Below, piece by piece: positions 43,844 to 53,566 of a stretch of DNA of 64,000 nt. The position numbers and the translations under genes are program-made. This DNA is from Parabacteroides faecis (GTDB lineage Bacteria; Bacteroidota; Bacteroidia; Bacteroidales; Tannerellaceae). Every line of letters starts with the position of its first letter. The first letter of the stretch is position 1. The DNA lies in NCBI RefSeq assembly GCF_014647375.1, contig NZ_BMPB01000009.1, forward strand, positions 1-64,000, in the 5' to 3' direction. The notes under the pieces were generated by a model that saw nothing but the letters and a program-made list of their open reading frames with translations, was not told the origin of the DNA and made no database searches.

Positions 43844-46800
43844 ATGAAAAGAAAAATTAGAATTTTTATTCTACCGCTTATAGCCCTTTGGGGGGCTTGG
43901 GGTAGTTCCTGGGCAGAGAATATGGCTATAACTGAACGGGAAAAAGATGCAGATACCAGAATTTCGATCAACCAGCAGCGTGATATTTTGGTAACAGGGG
44001 TAGTGAATGATACTTATGGAGAACCTATGGTAGGTGTGAATGTCATTGTAAAAGGAACGACTATAGGTACAATGACGAGTGCAGATGGTAGTTTCAGTGT
44101 TAAAATACCTTCTGAAAAAACAGTATTGGTTTTTTCTTTTATCGGTTACAAGACCATGGAGATTCCTTATGCCGGAAAAGATAAAATAACTGTAGTATTA
44201 GAAGATAATGCGGAAATGCTGGACGAAGTACAGATTATTGCCTATGGTACGCAAAAGAAAGTAACGGTAACGGGAGCTATTTCTTCTATTAATACAGATG
44301 AACTGCTAAAATCTCCGACATCCAGTATCGGTAATATGTTGGCGGGAGCCGTATCCGGTATTTCGACTGTACAGTATAGCGGACAACCCGGTGCTGAAGA
44401 TCCGGAAATATTTGTCAGAGGAAGTGCTTCATTGGATGCTGCCCGTTCGCAGCCATTAGTTTTGGTGGACGGTGTCGAACGTTCGTTTTTTCGGATGGAT
44501 CCGAATGAAATAGAAAATATTACGGTTCTGAAGGATGCTTCTGCAACGGCCGTGTTCGGTGTTCGAGGTGCGAATGGTGTTATTTTGGTCACAACACGTA
44601 GAGGAAAAGAAGGGCGTACGGAAATATCCTGGTCTTCATCTGTGGGTATCAGTGAAGCAATGCGGGTTCCGGAAGTAGTGGGGAGTTATGAACACGCTAA
44701 ATACTTCAATGAAATGCAGTTGAGCGATAATCCGTCGTTAGGTCCTAACGACCTGCGGTTTTCTCCTTATGTGCTGGAAATGTTCAGGACAAATGCGGAT
44801 CCTATTATGTTTCCGAATACCGACTGGCAAAAATTATTATTTAAAAATTCCTCTTTGCAAACTCAGCATAACCTGAATATTTCAGGAGGAACGAAAGATA
44901 TCAAGTATTTTGTTTCCTTGGGTTATTTATTTCAGGATGGTTTGCTTAAAAAGTTTTATGAAAGTTATGATCCGAATTATAAGAATAACCGATATAATTA
45001 CCGGGCGAATCTGGATATAAACGTAACTAAAACGACTACATTGAAATTAGGACTGGGAGGGCGCTTGGAAACGAGAAGAGAGCCGCCGTTTGCTGATGTT
45101 AATAATTTGTGGATACAGATTCTTCGTGTGCAACCATTTTCCAGTCCCGGTTTTGTAGACGGAAAAGCGATCCATTTGAACAATCGCTATATTCCGATGG
45201 AGATGCGTAATCTGCTGGATCAGTATTATGGAAAAGGATATACCGATTATTCACAGAATACGATGAATCTGGATATGGATCTGACACAAAAGTTAGATTT
45301 TATAACCAAAGGACTTTCTTTCAATATAAAGGGCGCTTATAATACATCTTATACCGGCAGTAAATCATGGAGAGGGTCTATGGAATTCTACATACCGGTT
45401 TACAAATCGACTTTAACGAATCCGGGACTGGCTATCGATGATCCAAGTTTCGACCATTCGATTGTCTATCAGCTGGATGGAGCAGATAATGTTTTATCTC
45501 CATCCGAAAGTTGGGGAGAAAAAACGCGTGACTGGTATGCGGAAGCCAGTTTACGTTACGATCGTACGTTCGGTGATCATAAAGTAGGAGGTCTGTTACT
45601 TTATAATATGACCAAGCAGTATTACCCCAAAGCAAATACGGATATTCCGCAAGGATATTTAGGGTTGGTGGGGCGTGCTACTTATGCCTATAAAGATCGT
45701 TATCTCGTTGACTTTAATGTCGGATATAACGGATCTGAAAATTTTGCACCAGGAAGACGATATGGCTTTTTTCCGGCAGCTTCACTTGGTTGGGTTATTA
45801 CGGAAGAAAAATTTATGAAGTCTGTCGACTTTATAAGTTTTCTGAAACTAAGAGCTTCTTATGGTCTCGTTGGTAATGATATTTTGAGTGAATATAAACG
45901 ATTCTTGTATTTACCGGATTCCTGGTCGGCCAGTTCGGGTGGCTATTATTTTGGTGTGAATACACCACAATCTTTTCCCGGGGCTTCCGAGTTATTATTG
46001 GGAAATCCGAATGTGACTTGGGAAAAGGCGGCCAAACAAAATTATGGTTTGGATTTAAATCTGTTTGATCAGCGTTTGAGCTTTTCATTGGATGTCTTTT
46101 TCGAAAAACGAAAAGATATTCTTATTCAGCAGAATACGGTTCCCGGATTTGTTGCGGCAGATCTGCCAGCTGTTAATTTAGGTAAAGTAAACAATCATGG
46201 ATATGAAATCTCTTTGGGATGGAATGATAAAATAGGTCGTGATTTCCGCTATTGGTTGAAAGGGAACATTTCTTATTCAAAGAATGAGATTGTTTATAAA
46301 GACGAGATTCCACAAAATGAACCTTATATGTATGAGACAGGACGTTCTACCGGATTGAATTTCGGTTATGTCTTCGATCGCTTTTTCGAAGCAACGGATT
46401 TTAAAGAAGACGGTTCGACGCTGGAAGGAATTCCTGTACAATCAGGAACATTTAAACCGGGAGATATTCTATACAAAGACCTGAATGGCGATGGAGTGAT
46501 AGACGGTGATGATAAAACCTATTTCGGTTATAGCGATAATCCCGAATATATTTTTGGTTTGAATATGGGATTTGAATATAAAGGTTTTGATTTTTCTATG
46601 AGTTGGACAGGAGCTACTCATGTTTCCAGATTATTTGAAGAAGACTTTACCCGTCCGTTTAATACCGGAGATGCTCCGTTAATGAAGTGGATCGCTGATG
46701 AGCGTTGGACTGAGGAGAAAGGACAAGCTTCCAAATTTCCGCGTTTGACTCAAACCAACAGAGTCCATAACTCTCAGGTGAGTGATTTCTGGGTTAGAGA

Positions 46801-47020
46801 TGCCTCTTATCTGCGTTTGAAGAATATGGAGATCGGATACACATTAAATGCGAATCTGTTGAAAAAAATAGGTATTCAGAAACTGAGATTATTTATGAAC
46901 GGATACAACTTATTTACCCTGGATCATCTTGGCTTCATAGATCCGGAATCGAAGGTCACTAATAAGAATAAGTATCCAAATACTCGTATTTACAATTTTG
47001 GGGTGAATGTTAACTTTTAA
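43844..47020 (+). CDS. SusC/RagA TonB-linked outer-membrane receptor (first of tandem pair)
   Basis: 1058 residues. Signal peptide to about residue 25 (LWGAWGSSWAEN). A carboxypeptidase-regulatory-like domain covers about 48-120 (VNDTYGEPMVGVNVIVKGTT), then MLDEVQIIAYGTQKKVTVTG near 125-144, a SusC-type TonB box, then plug and barrel ending in NVNF. There is no STN domain, fitting control by the HTCS and not by a sigma/anti-sigma pair. The SusD partner starts 12 bases later. Substrate unknown. Confidence 0.94.
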   Translation: MKRKIRIFILPLIALWGAWGSSWAENMAITEREKDADTRISINQQRDILVTGVVNDTYGEPMVGVNVIVKGTTIGTMTSADGSFSVKIPSEKTVLVFSFIGYKTMEIPYAGKDKITVVLEDNAEMLDEVQIIAYGTQKKVTVTGAISSINTDELLKSPTSSIGNMLAGAVSGISTVQYSGQPGAEDPEIFVRGSASLDAARSQPLVLVDGVERSFFRMDPNEIENITVLKDASATAVFGVRGANGVILVTTRRGKEGRTEISWSSSVGISEAMRVPEVVGSYEHAKYFNEMQLSDNPSLGPNDLRFSPYVLEMFRTNADPIMFPNTDWQKLLFKNSSLQTQHNLNISGGTKDIKYFVSLGYLFQDGLLKKFYESYDPNYKNNRYNYRANLDINVTKTTTLKLGLGGRLETRREPPFADVNNLWIQILRVQPFSSPGFVDGKAIHLNNRYIPMEMRNLLDQYYGKGYTDYSQNTMNLDMDLTQKLDFITKGLSFNIKGAYNTSYTGSKSWRGSMEFYIPVYKSTLTNPGLAIDDPSFDHSIVYQLDGADNVLSPSESWGEKTRDWYAEASLRYDRTFGDHKVGGLLLYNMTKQYYPKANTDIPQGYLGLVGRATYAYKDRYLVDFNVGYNGSENFAPGRRYGFFPAASLGWVITEEKFMKSVDFISFLKLRASYGLVGNDILSEYKRFLYLPDSWSASSGGYYFGVNTPQSFPGASELLLGNPNVTWEKAAKQNYGLDLNLFDQRLSFSLDVFFEKRKDILIQQNTVPGFVAADLPAVNLGKVNNHGYEISLGWNDKIGRDFRYWLKGNISYSKNEIVYKDEIPQNEPYMYETGRSTGLNFGYVFDRFFEATDFKEDGSTLEGIPVQSGTFKPGDILYKDLNGDGVIDGDDKTYFGYSDNPEYIFGLNMGFEYKGFDFSMSWTGATHVSRLFEEDFTRPFNTGDAPLMKWIADERWTEEKGQASKFPRLTQTNRVHNSQVSDFWVRDASYLRLKNMEIGYTLNANLLKKIGIQKLRLFMNGYNLFTLDHLGFIDPESKVTNKNKYPNTRIYNFGVNVNF

Positions 47021-47032
47021 CGATTGAATAGT

Positions 47033-48793
47033 ATGAAAAGATTATTAATGCCGATAATTATAATTGCAGGATCTTTATATTTCGGGGCATGTAATGACCT
47101 AAAGATAGGAGATGATTTTTTGGAAAAAGGCCCGGGGGCAGATGTTACTCTGGATACAATTTTTTCCTCTAAACAGTTTGCTGAACGTGCTTTGGTGGCG
47201 GCGTACAAACACTTACCTTATGGGGTGATGTATAGCTGGGATGCGGCAGAAGATAAATTAGGGGTCGATCTGCTTGAATCGACGACAGATCTTTGCCAAT
47301 CTTATTTAGGATGGGGGTGTGGTGCCGAACGCCATTATTATAACGGACAATACAATGCATCACTTTCCGATACTTATGATGTGATGTATGCCTATACGAA
47401 GGAGCGTAGTTGGGAAGCTATTCGTAAAGCTTATATTTTTCTGGAAAATGTGGATCGGGTTCCCGATATGACAGAATCGGAAAAAGAAGTTCGTAAAGGA
47501 GAAGCTAAAATGATTATTGCTGTGCAATATACACAAATGATGCGTCATTTTGGGGGATTACCTTTGCTGGATAGAGCCATTTATCCCGGGGATGATTATA
47601 ACTACCCTCGTGAAACGATTGAAAAAACCGTCAATTTTATTGTGAATCTTTGTAATGAAGCGGCTTCGGTTCTTCCTTGGCAGACATCGGCAGAAGAAGA
47701 CGGACGGTTTACGAAAGCGGCTGCACTGGGATTGAAGGTTCGTGTATTATTGTTTGCTGCCAGTCCGTTGTTTAATGACAATCAACCTTATTTGGATGGC
47801 GAAGCCAGTTCTAATTTGATGGTTTGGTATGGTAATAAATCAGAACAACGTTGGCAGGATGTAGTCGATGCCTGTAAAGAATTTGAACAGGCGAACAGTG
47901 CAGACTCCTATAAATATGAATTGGTAGAGACTGGGAATTATCGACAGGACTTCCAGGATGCATGGTATAAAAGAAGAAATGGAGAGGTACTGATCTCTAC
48001 CCGTGTAGCTAATACTTGTCCGGGTATTTGGGATGGTGATTTTTATTTCATGCAATCATCCGGTTGGTATGGTTGCAGCTGTCCGACATTGAATTATATG
48101 GATATGTTTGGTAATGCTGATGGTACTCCTTTTTCTTTAGACTGGAATAATATTCCTCAGGGAGTTAATCCTTTTGAAAACAGAGATCCTCGTTTGTATG
48201 AAACATTGGTTATCAACGGAGACAAATGGCAGGGAAGAACCGCTCAGACTTATATCGGCGGATTGGAGCAGCCAACTGAAAATGATACACGTTGTCGTAC
48301 GGGTTCCGTGATGCGTAAGTTCCTTCTCGAACATGACAATGCCACTTTGGCCGGATCAGTTATTCATTGGCCTTATTTACGTTTGGCTGAAATCTACTTG
48401 AGTTACGCTGAGGCATTGAATGAAGTAGGGCGTACAGGAGAGGCATATGCCTGGGTCGATAAAGTCCGCGGACGGGTAGGATTGCCGAAATTGCAACGTA
48501 ATTTATCGCAGGAAGAGTTTCGTGAAATGGTTTTGAATGAACGTGCTGTTGAATTTGGCTATGAAGAAATCCGATGGTTTGACCTGGTTCGCTGGAAACG
48601 TGCCGGCGATTTTACCAAACCATTGTATGGAGTAAAGATCAGACTTCAGCCGGACGGTTCATTTAAATACGAAAAGTGGCAGTTGGCAGAACGGTATTGG
48701 AAAAACAGCTGGTCGCCGAAATGGTATTTATGTGCATTTCCACCGAATGAAATAAACAAGGGGTATGGATTGGTGCAAAATCCGGGATGGTAA
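47033..48793 (+). CDS. SusD/RagB lipoprotein (first pair)
   Basis: 586 residues from the ATG at 47033; a TTG nine bases upstream is an unlikely start. The signal ends in the lipobox YFGAC (Cys near 20). The SusD fold is seen in KGEAKMIIAVQYTQMMRHFGGLPL near 158-181 and the C-terminal LNERAVEFGYEEIRWFDLVRWKR near 503-525. It should bind glycan at the surface and form the lid of the preceding SusC. It is 28 bases upstream of the second susC. Confidence 0.94.
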   Translation: MKRLLMPIIIIAGSLYFGACNDLKIGDDFLEKGPGADVTLDTIFSSKQFAERALVAAYKHLPYGVMYSWDAAEDKLGVDLLESTTDLCQSYLGWGCGAERHYYNGQYNASLSDTYDVMYAYTKERSWEAIRKAYIFLENVDRVPDMTESEKEVRKGEAKMIIAVQYTQMMRHFGGLPLLDRAIYPGDDYNYPRETIEKTVNFIVNLCNEAASVLPWQTSAEEDGRFTKAAALGLKVRVLLFAASPLFNDNQPYLDGEASSNLMVWYGNKSEQRWQDVVDACKEFEQANSADSYKYELVETGNYRQDFQDAWYKRRNGEVLISTRVANTCPGIWDGDFYFMQSSGWYGCSCPTLNYMDMFGNADGTPFSLDWNNIPQGVNPFENRDPRLYETLVINGDKWQGRTAQTYIGGLEQPTENDTRCRTGSVMRKFLLEHDNATLAGSVIHWPYLRLAEIYLSYAEALNEVGRTGEAYAWVDKVRGRVGLPKLQRNLSQEEFREMVLNERAVEFGYEEIRWFDLVRWKRAGDFTKPLYGVKIRLQPDGSFKYEKWQLAERYWKNSWSPKWYLCAFPPNEINKGYGLVQNPGW

Positions 48794-48821
48794 TTTATTT
48801 GATAAATCATAGAAGTAGATT

Positions 48822-51809
48822 ATGAAAATAATAAGAGAAATATATGTGGCTACATTTTTGTCTGTATCCGTACTTTCTTATGCACAGGATGCTTCTACAA
48901 CAATAAAAGTTGTAGATAAACAAAATAACCCGCTGATAGGTGTAAAGGTAGCTTTAAAAGATAATATGTCGAATGGTTCGTTGACGGATGAACGTGGACA
49001 AGTCTCGCTTGACGATACGCAAAAGGGTGATATTCTCATTGTCCAGGCATCGGATGGCAGCCGGAAAGATATTCAGGTGAAAGAAGGGATGAACGTAGTT
49101 GTTTTGGACGGACGTTCGAAACCGGTGAACCGCGGATTCAATTTGTCCGGTCGTAATGAAGAGAGTACGGCGGCTGTTTCTACAATTTATATGCAGTCGG
49201 CTAAAACCTCTGATATAAATCCGGCTAACTCATTGTATGGAAAACTTACCGGATTAACAAGCTTACAGGCTACAACTGTTGCCTGGAGCAGTGATCCGGA
49301 AATGTTTGTCAGAGGAACCGGAACAACCGGAACAAAGACTCCTTTGATTTTGATCGACGGGTTCGAACGCCCGTTAAGTTCTCTTTCTCAGGATGAAATA
49401 GAAAGTGTTACGGTCTTGAAAGATGCCGCATCCCAGGCATTGTACGGAGTACGGGGGGCCAACGGGGTAATATTGGTTACGACTAAGCGTGGTGAGTTTT
49501 CCGGCATGAAGGTGAAAGCCAGTTATCAGTTTGGACTGAATACGCCTTTTCGTATTCCGACTATGGCAAACGGATACCAGTATGCGCAGGCGATGAATGA
49601 AGCTTTGCAGATGGACGGACTGGCAGCCCTGTATAGTCAGTCTGATTTGGCAGCTTTTCAATCAGGAACTCAGCCGGAACTGTTCCCCAGTGTAAATTGG
49701 GCAGATGAGGTTCTGAAAAATAAAGGAACGACTCATCAGTTCAATGCCTCTTTTACAGGAGGAGGTAAGAATATACGTTATTTTGCCGCCATCAATTATA
49801 TAGGTGATAACGGTTTCATGAATACCGATCACTTCAGTCCGGATTATTCCAGTCAGATGGAATGGGATAAACTGAGTGCAAGGGCTAATCTGGATATTAA
49901 TGCGACGAAACTCACATTGATCAAATTGAATCTGTTGGGTATTTTATCACAACATAATCGTCCGGCAACGAACTATCCGACATTGTTCCCCATGATTTAT
50001 AATGTACCGTCGGCAGCTTTTCCTATCCAAACGAGTACCGGGGTATGGGGAGGTGATAATATCCGTAAGAACCCGGTTGCAGAATCGGTAGCAACAGGTT
50101 TTTCCATAGGGAATGATCGCTCTTTATATGCCGATTTACGGATCCTGCAGGATTTATCCGTACTTACTCCCGGCCTGAGTGCAGAACTGGCGATTGCTTA
50201 TGATAACCAAGCCAGTTACTGGGATAGTAAAACAAAAAATTACGTGTATGAAAGTCTGCAGCCGGTCAGGGATAATGGAGGTAACATCACAGATATAACT
50301 CGTGTACGTTATGGACAGGAGACAGATTTGTCTTTTAGTTCCAGTTTAGGGTCTCAGAGCCGTGTCACTACTTTTGAAGCAAAAGTGAATTATGAAAAGA
50401 ACTGGCTGGATACGCATCAGTTGAATACTTCAGTTATTTATCATCAGGAGGAAAACTCTCCGAATGGGTTGAATCAGACATACCGTCGCCAAAGTTATAT
50501 TGGAAATGCAAGTTATGCTTATAAAAATAAATATCTTGCTGATCTGGTACTGACTTATTCAGGCTCCAGTGTACTGGGTAATTCGGATAAGTATGCATTC
50601 TTCCCGGCTATTTCAGCCGGATGGGTGATTTCTTCGGAAGATTTTATGCAAAATGCAACAGCTATCAATTATTTGAAAGCCAGAGCTTCGTGGGGTATTA
50701 CCGGAAGTGACAGGTTTGCGTATGATTACGATAAATATTACTTCAAAACAGGTACCAGTGCATATTATTTTGGTGATAACAATAATTCTGCATCCGGTCA
50801 TGGGGAAATTCGTTTACCTAATTTAAAATTAAAGCCGGAGACAGCTTCTAAATTTAATTTCGGTATCGATATGGAGGTATTCAACCGGCTTTCTTTATCG
50901 GCTGATGTCTTTTATGAAAAACGGACGAATATCCTGGTTAATTCGGCTCCTATTTATTCTACGGTATTGGGTGTTACGACCCCGATGTTGAATGACGGCG
51001 AAGTAAAAAATTATGGATTTGAAGCGGGCTTGTCGTGGAACGACCGTATAGGTGATTTTACCTATATGCTTGCCGGTAACTTTACTTTTGCGCGTAATGA
51101 GATTGTGAATATGGACGAAGGCTATCAACCATATGATTATTTGAAAAACACAGGCAATCGTATCGGTCAGTATTATGGTCTGGAAGCCATCGGTTTCTTT
51201 AAAGATGAGACGGATGTTGCTAACAGTACCCCGCAATCATTCTCGAAAGTGGTTCCGGGCGATGTAAAATACAAAGATCAAAATAATGATGGAGTGATTG
51301 ATGATTATGATAAAGTAGCTATTGGCTATAGTACGATATTGCCGGAAATAACATATGGCTTTACCATTGCTTTAGGATATAAAAATTTGAGTTTGAGGGC
51401 TGATTTCCAGGGTGTAGCTAACTATACGCTGGTAAAGGATATGGAAAGTATGTACTGGCCGCTGGTGGGCAACAGGAATGTCTCTCAGCACTATCTGGAG
51501 AATCGTTGGACACCGTCTACACCTGATGCCATGTATCCGCGTCTGACTACAAAACAGAACGATAATAACTTCAGAAACAGTTCTATCTGGACTGAAAATG
51601 GAAATTTTCTGAAGTTGAGAAATCTGGAAATAGCATACACATTGCCTAAATCATGGGCGAACAAGATCAGGCTCGAAAATATCAACTTGTTTGCCAGAGG
51701 TATGAATCTCTTTTCCGTAGATCATGTGAAAGATATGGACCCGGAGCAGATGTATGCCACTTATCCTTCTTTCAGATCATATAACATAGGATTAACTCTC
51801 GATTTTTAA
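48822..51809 (+). CDS. Divergent SusC-like TonB-linked receptor (second of tandem pair)
   Basis: 995 residues. Signal peptide ends near LSYAQDAS (about 20). A shortened regulatory-like domain covers about 24-95 (KQNNPLIGVKVALKDNMSNG). The usual DEVVVVGYG box is absent; the region instead runs into NRGFNLSGRNEESTAAV before the plug (SLYGKLTGLTSLQA near 137-150; VTVLKDAASQALYGVRGANG near 193-212). The barrel ends in the aromatic LDF. It should still be a SusC-type transporter but may couple to TonB differently or take another ligand. Its SusD partner starts 12 bases downstream. Confidence 0.9.
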   Translation: MKIIREIYVATFLSVSVLSYAQDASTTIKVVDKQNNPLIGVKVALKDNMSNGSLTDERGQVSLDDTQKGDILIVQASDGSRKDIQVKEGMNVVVLDGRSKPVNRGFNLSGRNEESTAAVSTIYMQSAKTSDINPANSLYGKLTGLTSLQATTVAWSSDPEMFVRGTGTTGTKTPLILIDGFERPLSSLSQDEIESVTVLKDAASQALYGVRGANGVILVTTKRGEFSGMKVKASYQFGLNTPFRIPTMANGYQYAQAMNEALQMDGLAALYSQSDLAAFQSGTQPELFPSVNWADEVLKNKGTTHQFNASFTGGGKNIRYFAAINYIGDNGFMNTDHFSPDYSSQMEWDKLSARANLDINATKLTLIKLNLLGILSQHNRPATNYPTLFPMIYNVPSAAFPIQTSTGVWGGDNIRKNPVAESVATGFSIGNDRSLYADLRILQDLSVLTPGLSAELAIAYDNQASYWDSKTKNYVYESLQPVRDNGGNITDITRVRYGQETDLSFSSSLGSQSRVTTFEAKVNYEKNWLDTHQLNTSVIYHQEENSPNGLNQTYRRQSYIGNASYAYKNKYLADLVLTYSGSSVLGNSDKYAFFPAISAGWVISSEDFMQNATAINYLKARASWGITGSDRFAYDYDKYYFKTGTSAYYFGDNNNSASGHGEIRLPNLKLKPETASKFNFGIDMEVFNRLSLSADVFYEKRTNILVNSAPIYSTVLGVTTPMLNDGEVKNYGFEAGLSWNDRIGDFTYMLAGNFTFARNEIVNMDEGYQPYDYLKNTGNRIGQYYGLEAIGFFKDETDVANSTPQSFSKVVPGDVKYKDQNNDGVIDDYDKVAIGYSTILPEITYGFTIALGYKNLSLRADFQGVANYTLVKDMESMYWPLVGNRNVSQHYLENRWTPSTPDAMYPRLTTKQNDNNFRNSSIWTENGNFLKLRNLEIAYTLPKSWANKIRLENINLFARGMNLFSVDHVKDMDPEQMYATYPSFRSYNIGLTLDF

Positions 51810-51821
51810 AATTAGACGTAT

Positions 51822-53462
51822 ATGAATAAGTATTTATTATCAACCATATTGGCTTTTACAGTATCTCTGCCTTCTTGTGATTATCTGGATTACAGTGAGT
51901 CTTCCGGATACGGGAAGGAGGATATGTTTGTCTACTTTGACCGGGCGAAAGGTATGCTTACAACAGCGTATTCTTATCTACCGGTAGATTTTGGAAGTTT
52001 TGACGGAGCGACTCGTGCGGCTGCAACCGATGAGGCGGAGTATGCATGGAGCACTTCCAATATTATCCGGTATAATAATGGTTCCTGGAGTCCGATTCTG
52101 ACGATAGACGATGTATGGGGAAACTATTATGCAGCGATCCGGACTACTAACATGTTTCTGGAGAATCATCAAAAAGATTTTGAGAATATAGAATGGAATG
52201 ATGATTATGCGCTTTTAATGAAACAATATCAGTATTATCCTTATGAAGCACGTTTTTTACGTGCATTCTACTATTTTGAGTTGGCAAAGCGTTATAAAAA
52301 TGTTCCTCTGATAACGGACTGTCTGGAATTGGAAGACGCGAATAAGGTGGCACCCGCAGATTTTGAAAAAGTAATCGGGTTTATTGTCAGCGAATGTAAT
52401 GAGATTGCCGATAAATTACCGGTATCATACAAAGATATGCCGGGAGCTGAAACCGGCCGTATCACGCAGGGAGCCGTCATGGCTCTGAAATCGAGAGTAT
52501 TGCTGTATGCAGCCAGCCCGTTATATGCGGGAGCTGTCAGTCAGGAGAAATGGGTGGAAGCGGCAAAAGCAGCTAAGCAATTGATTGACAAATCTGAATC
52601 TGAAGGGTGGTATCAATTGGTTGATGAAAGCAGCTGGAATAATTTGTCTTCAAAAGAATTGATCCTGGAAACCCGGCAGGGTAATTCCAACAATTTTGAG
52701 AAGCTGAATTTCCCGATAGGATACGAAGGGGGAAACTCGGGAACCTGCCCTTCACAAAATCTGGTGGATGCCTTTGAAATGAGTGACGGCAGCCGGTTCG
52801 ACTGGAAGAATCCGGAACATGTCAGTAACATATATAATCCGGAAAAAAGAGACTCTCGTTTGTTCAAGACCGTGTTATATAATGGATCGACTTTCAAGAA
52901 TGCAACGGTTGAAACATTCATCGGTGGTAAAAACGGGACTCCTATCGACGGGGCGACTCCTACTGGCTATTATTTGAAAAAGTATGTGTTGGAGTCTATT
53001 AGCCTGGATCCGAACAATACAACGACTGGCCGCCATGTCTGGGTCCTTTTCAGATATGCAGAGGTATTGCTCAATTATGCGGAAGCGTTGTATGAGGCGT
53101 ATGGTAATCCGGATTATACGGATAATACATTTACTTTATCGCCTCGTGCAGCCATCGATCAGGTCAGGACGCGTGCCGGTATGCTGGGTGTTACTACGGA
53201 TAACTTCCGGGAAAGGATACGGAACGAACGTCAGGTAGAACTGGCTTTCGAAGATCATCGCTTCTGGGATGTCAGAAGATGGAAGATCGCTGATCAGACG
53301 ATGGATATTTATGGGGTAAAAATAGAAAAGAAAGGGAATGATTTGATTTACACTCGTCAACTCGTCGATCAGCGGACCTGGAATGACAGAATGTATTTAT
53401 ATCCTATTTCGAATGCTGAATTATTAAAAAATACACTATTGAATCAAAATCCGGATTGGTAA
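51822..53462 (+). CDS. SusD/RagB lipoprotein (second pair)
   Basis: 546 residues. Signal peptide with the lipobox LPSC (Cys near 19), followed by DYLDYSESSG. SusD fold features are YPYEARFLRAFYYFELAKRYKNVP near 139-162 and RNERQVELAFEDHRFWDVRRWKI near 466-488. It pairs with the divergent SusC just upstream. A long hairpin follows its stop. Confidence 0.94.
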   Translation: MNKYLLSTILAFTVSLPSCDYLDYSESSGYGKEDMFVYFDRAKGMLTTAYSYLPVDFGSFDGATRAAATDEAEYAWSTSNIIRYNNGSWSPILTIDDVWGNYYAAIRTTNMFLENHQKDFENIEWNDDYALLMKQYQYYPYEARFLRAFYYFELAKRYKNVPLITDCLELEDANKVAPADFEKVIGFIVSECNEIADKLPVSYKDMPGAETGRITQGAVMALKSRVLLYAASPLYAGAVSQEKWVEAAKAAKQLIDKSESEGWYQLVDESSWNNLSSKELILETRQGNSNNFEKLNFPIGYEGGNSGTCPSQNLVDAFEMSDGSRFDWKNPEHVSNIYNPEKRDSRLFKTVLYNGSTFKNATVETFIGGKNGTPIDGATPTGYYLKKYVLESISLDPNNTTTGRHVWVLFRYAEVLLNYAEALYEAYGNPDYTDNTFTLSPRAAIDQVRTRAGMLGVTTDNFRERIRNERQVELAFEDHRFWDVRRWKIADQTMDIYGVKIEKKGNDLIYTRQLVDQRTWNDRMYLYPISNAELLKNTLLNQNPDW

Positions 53463-53475
53463 AATGATAAGTTTA

Positions 53476-53530
53476 GGGATGTATTAAAGTCCTGTTATCA
53501 GGGTTCCTTAACATGGACTTTTTACATCCC
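53476..53530 (+). promoter_or_regulatory. Intra-operon hairpin after the second susD
   Basis: GGGATGTATTAAAGTCC pairs with GGACTTTTTACATCCC (one bulge), followed by CTTTTG. It may partly terminate transcription or protect the upstream message, as at the other SusCD operon (27005-27043). Confidence 0.6.
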
Positions 53531-53566
53531 CTTTTGAATATTGGTTAACAAATAAATTAATTAGAG

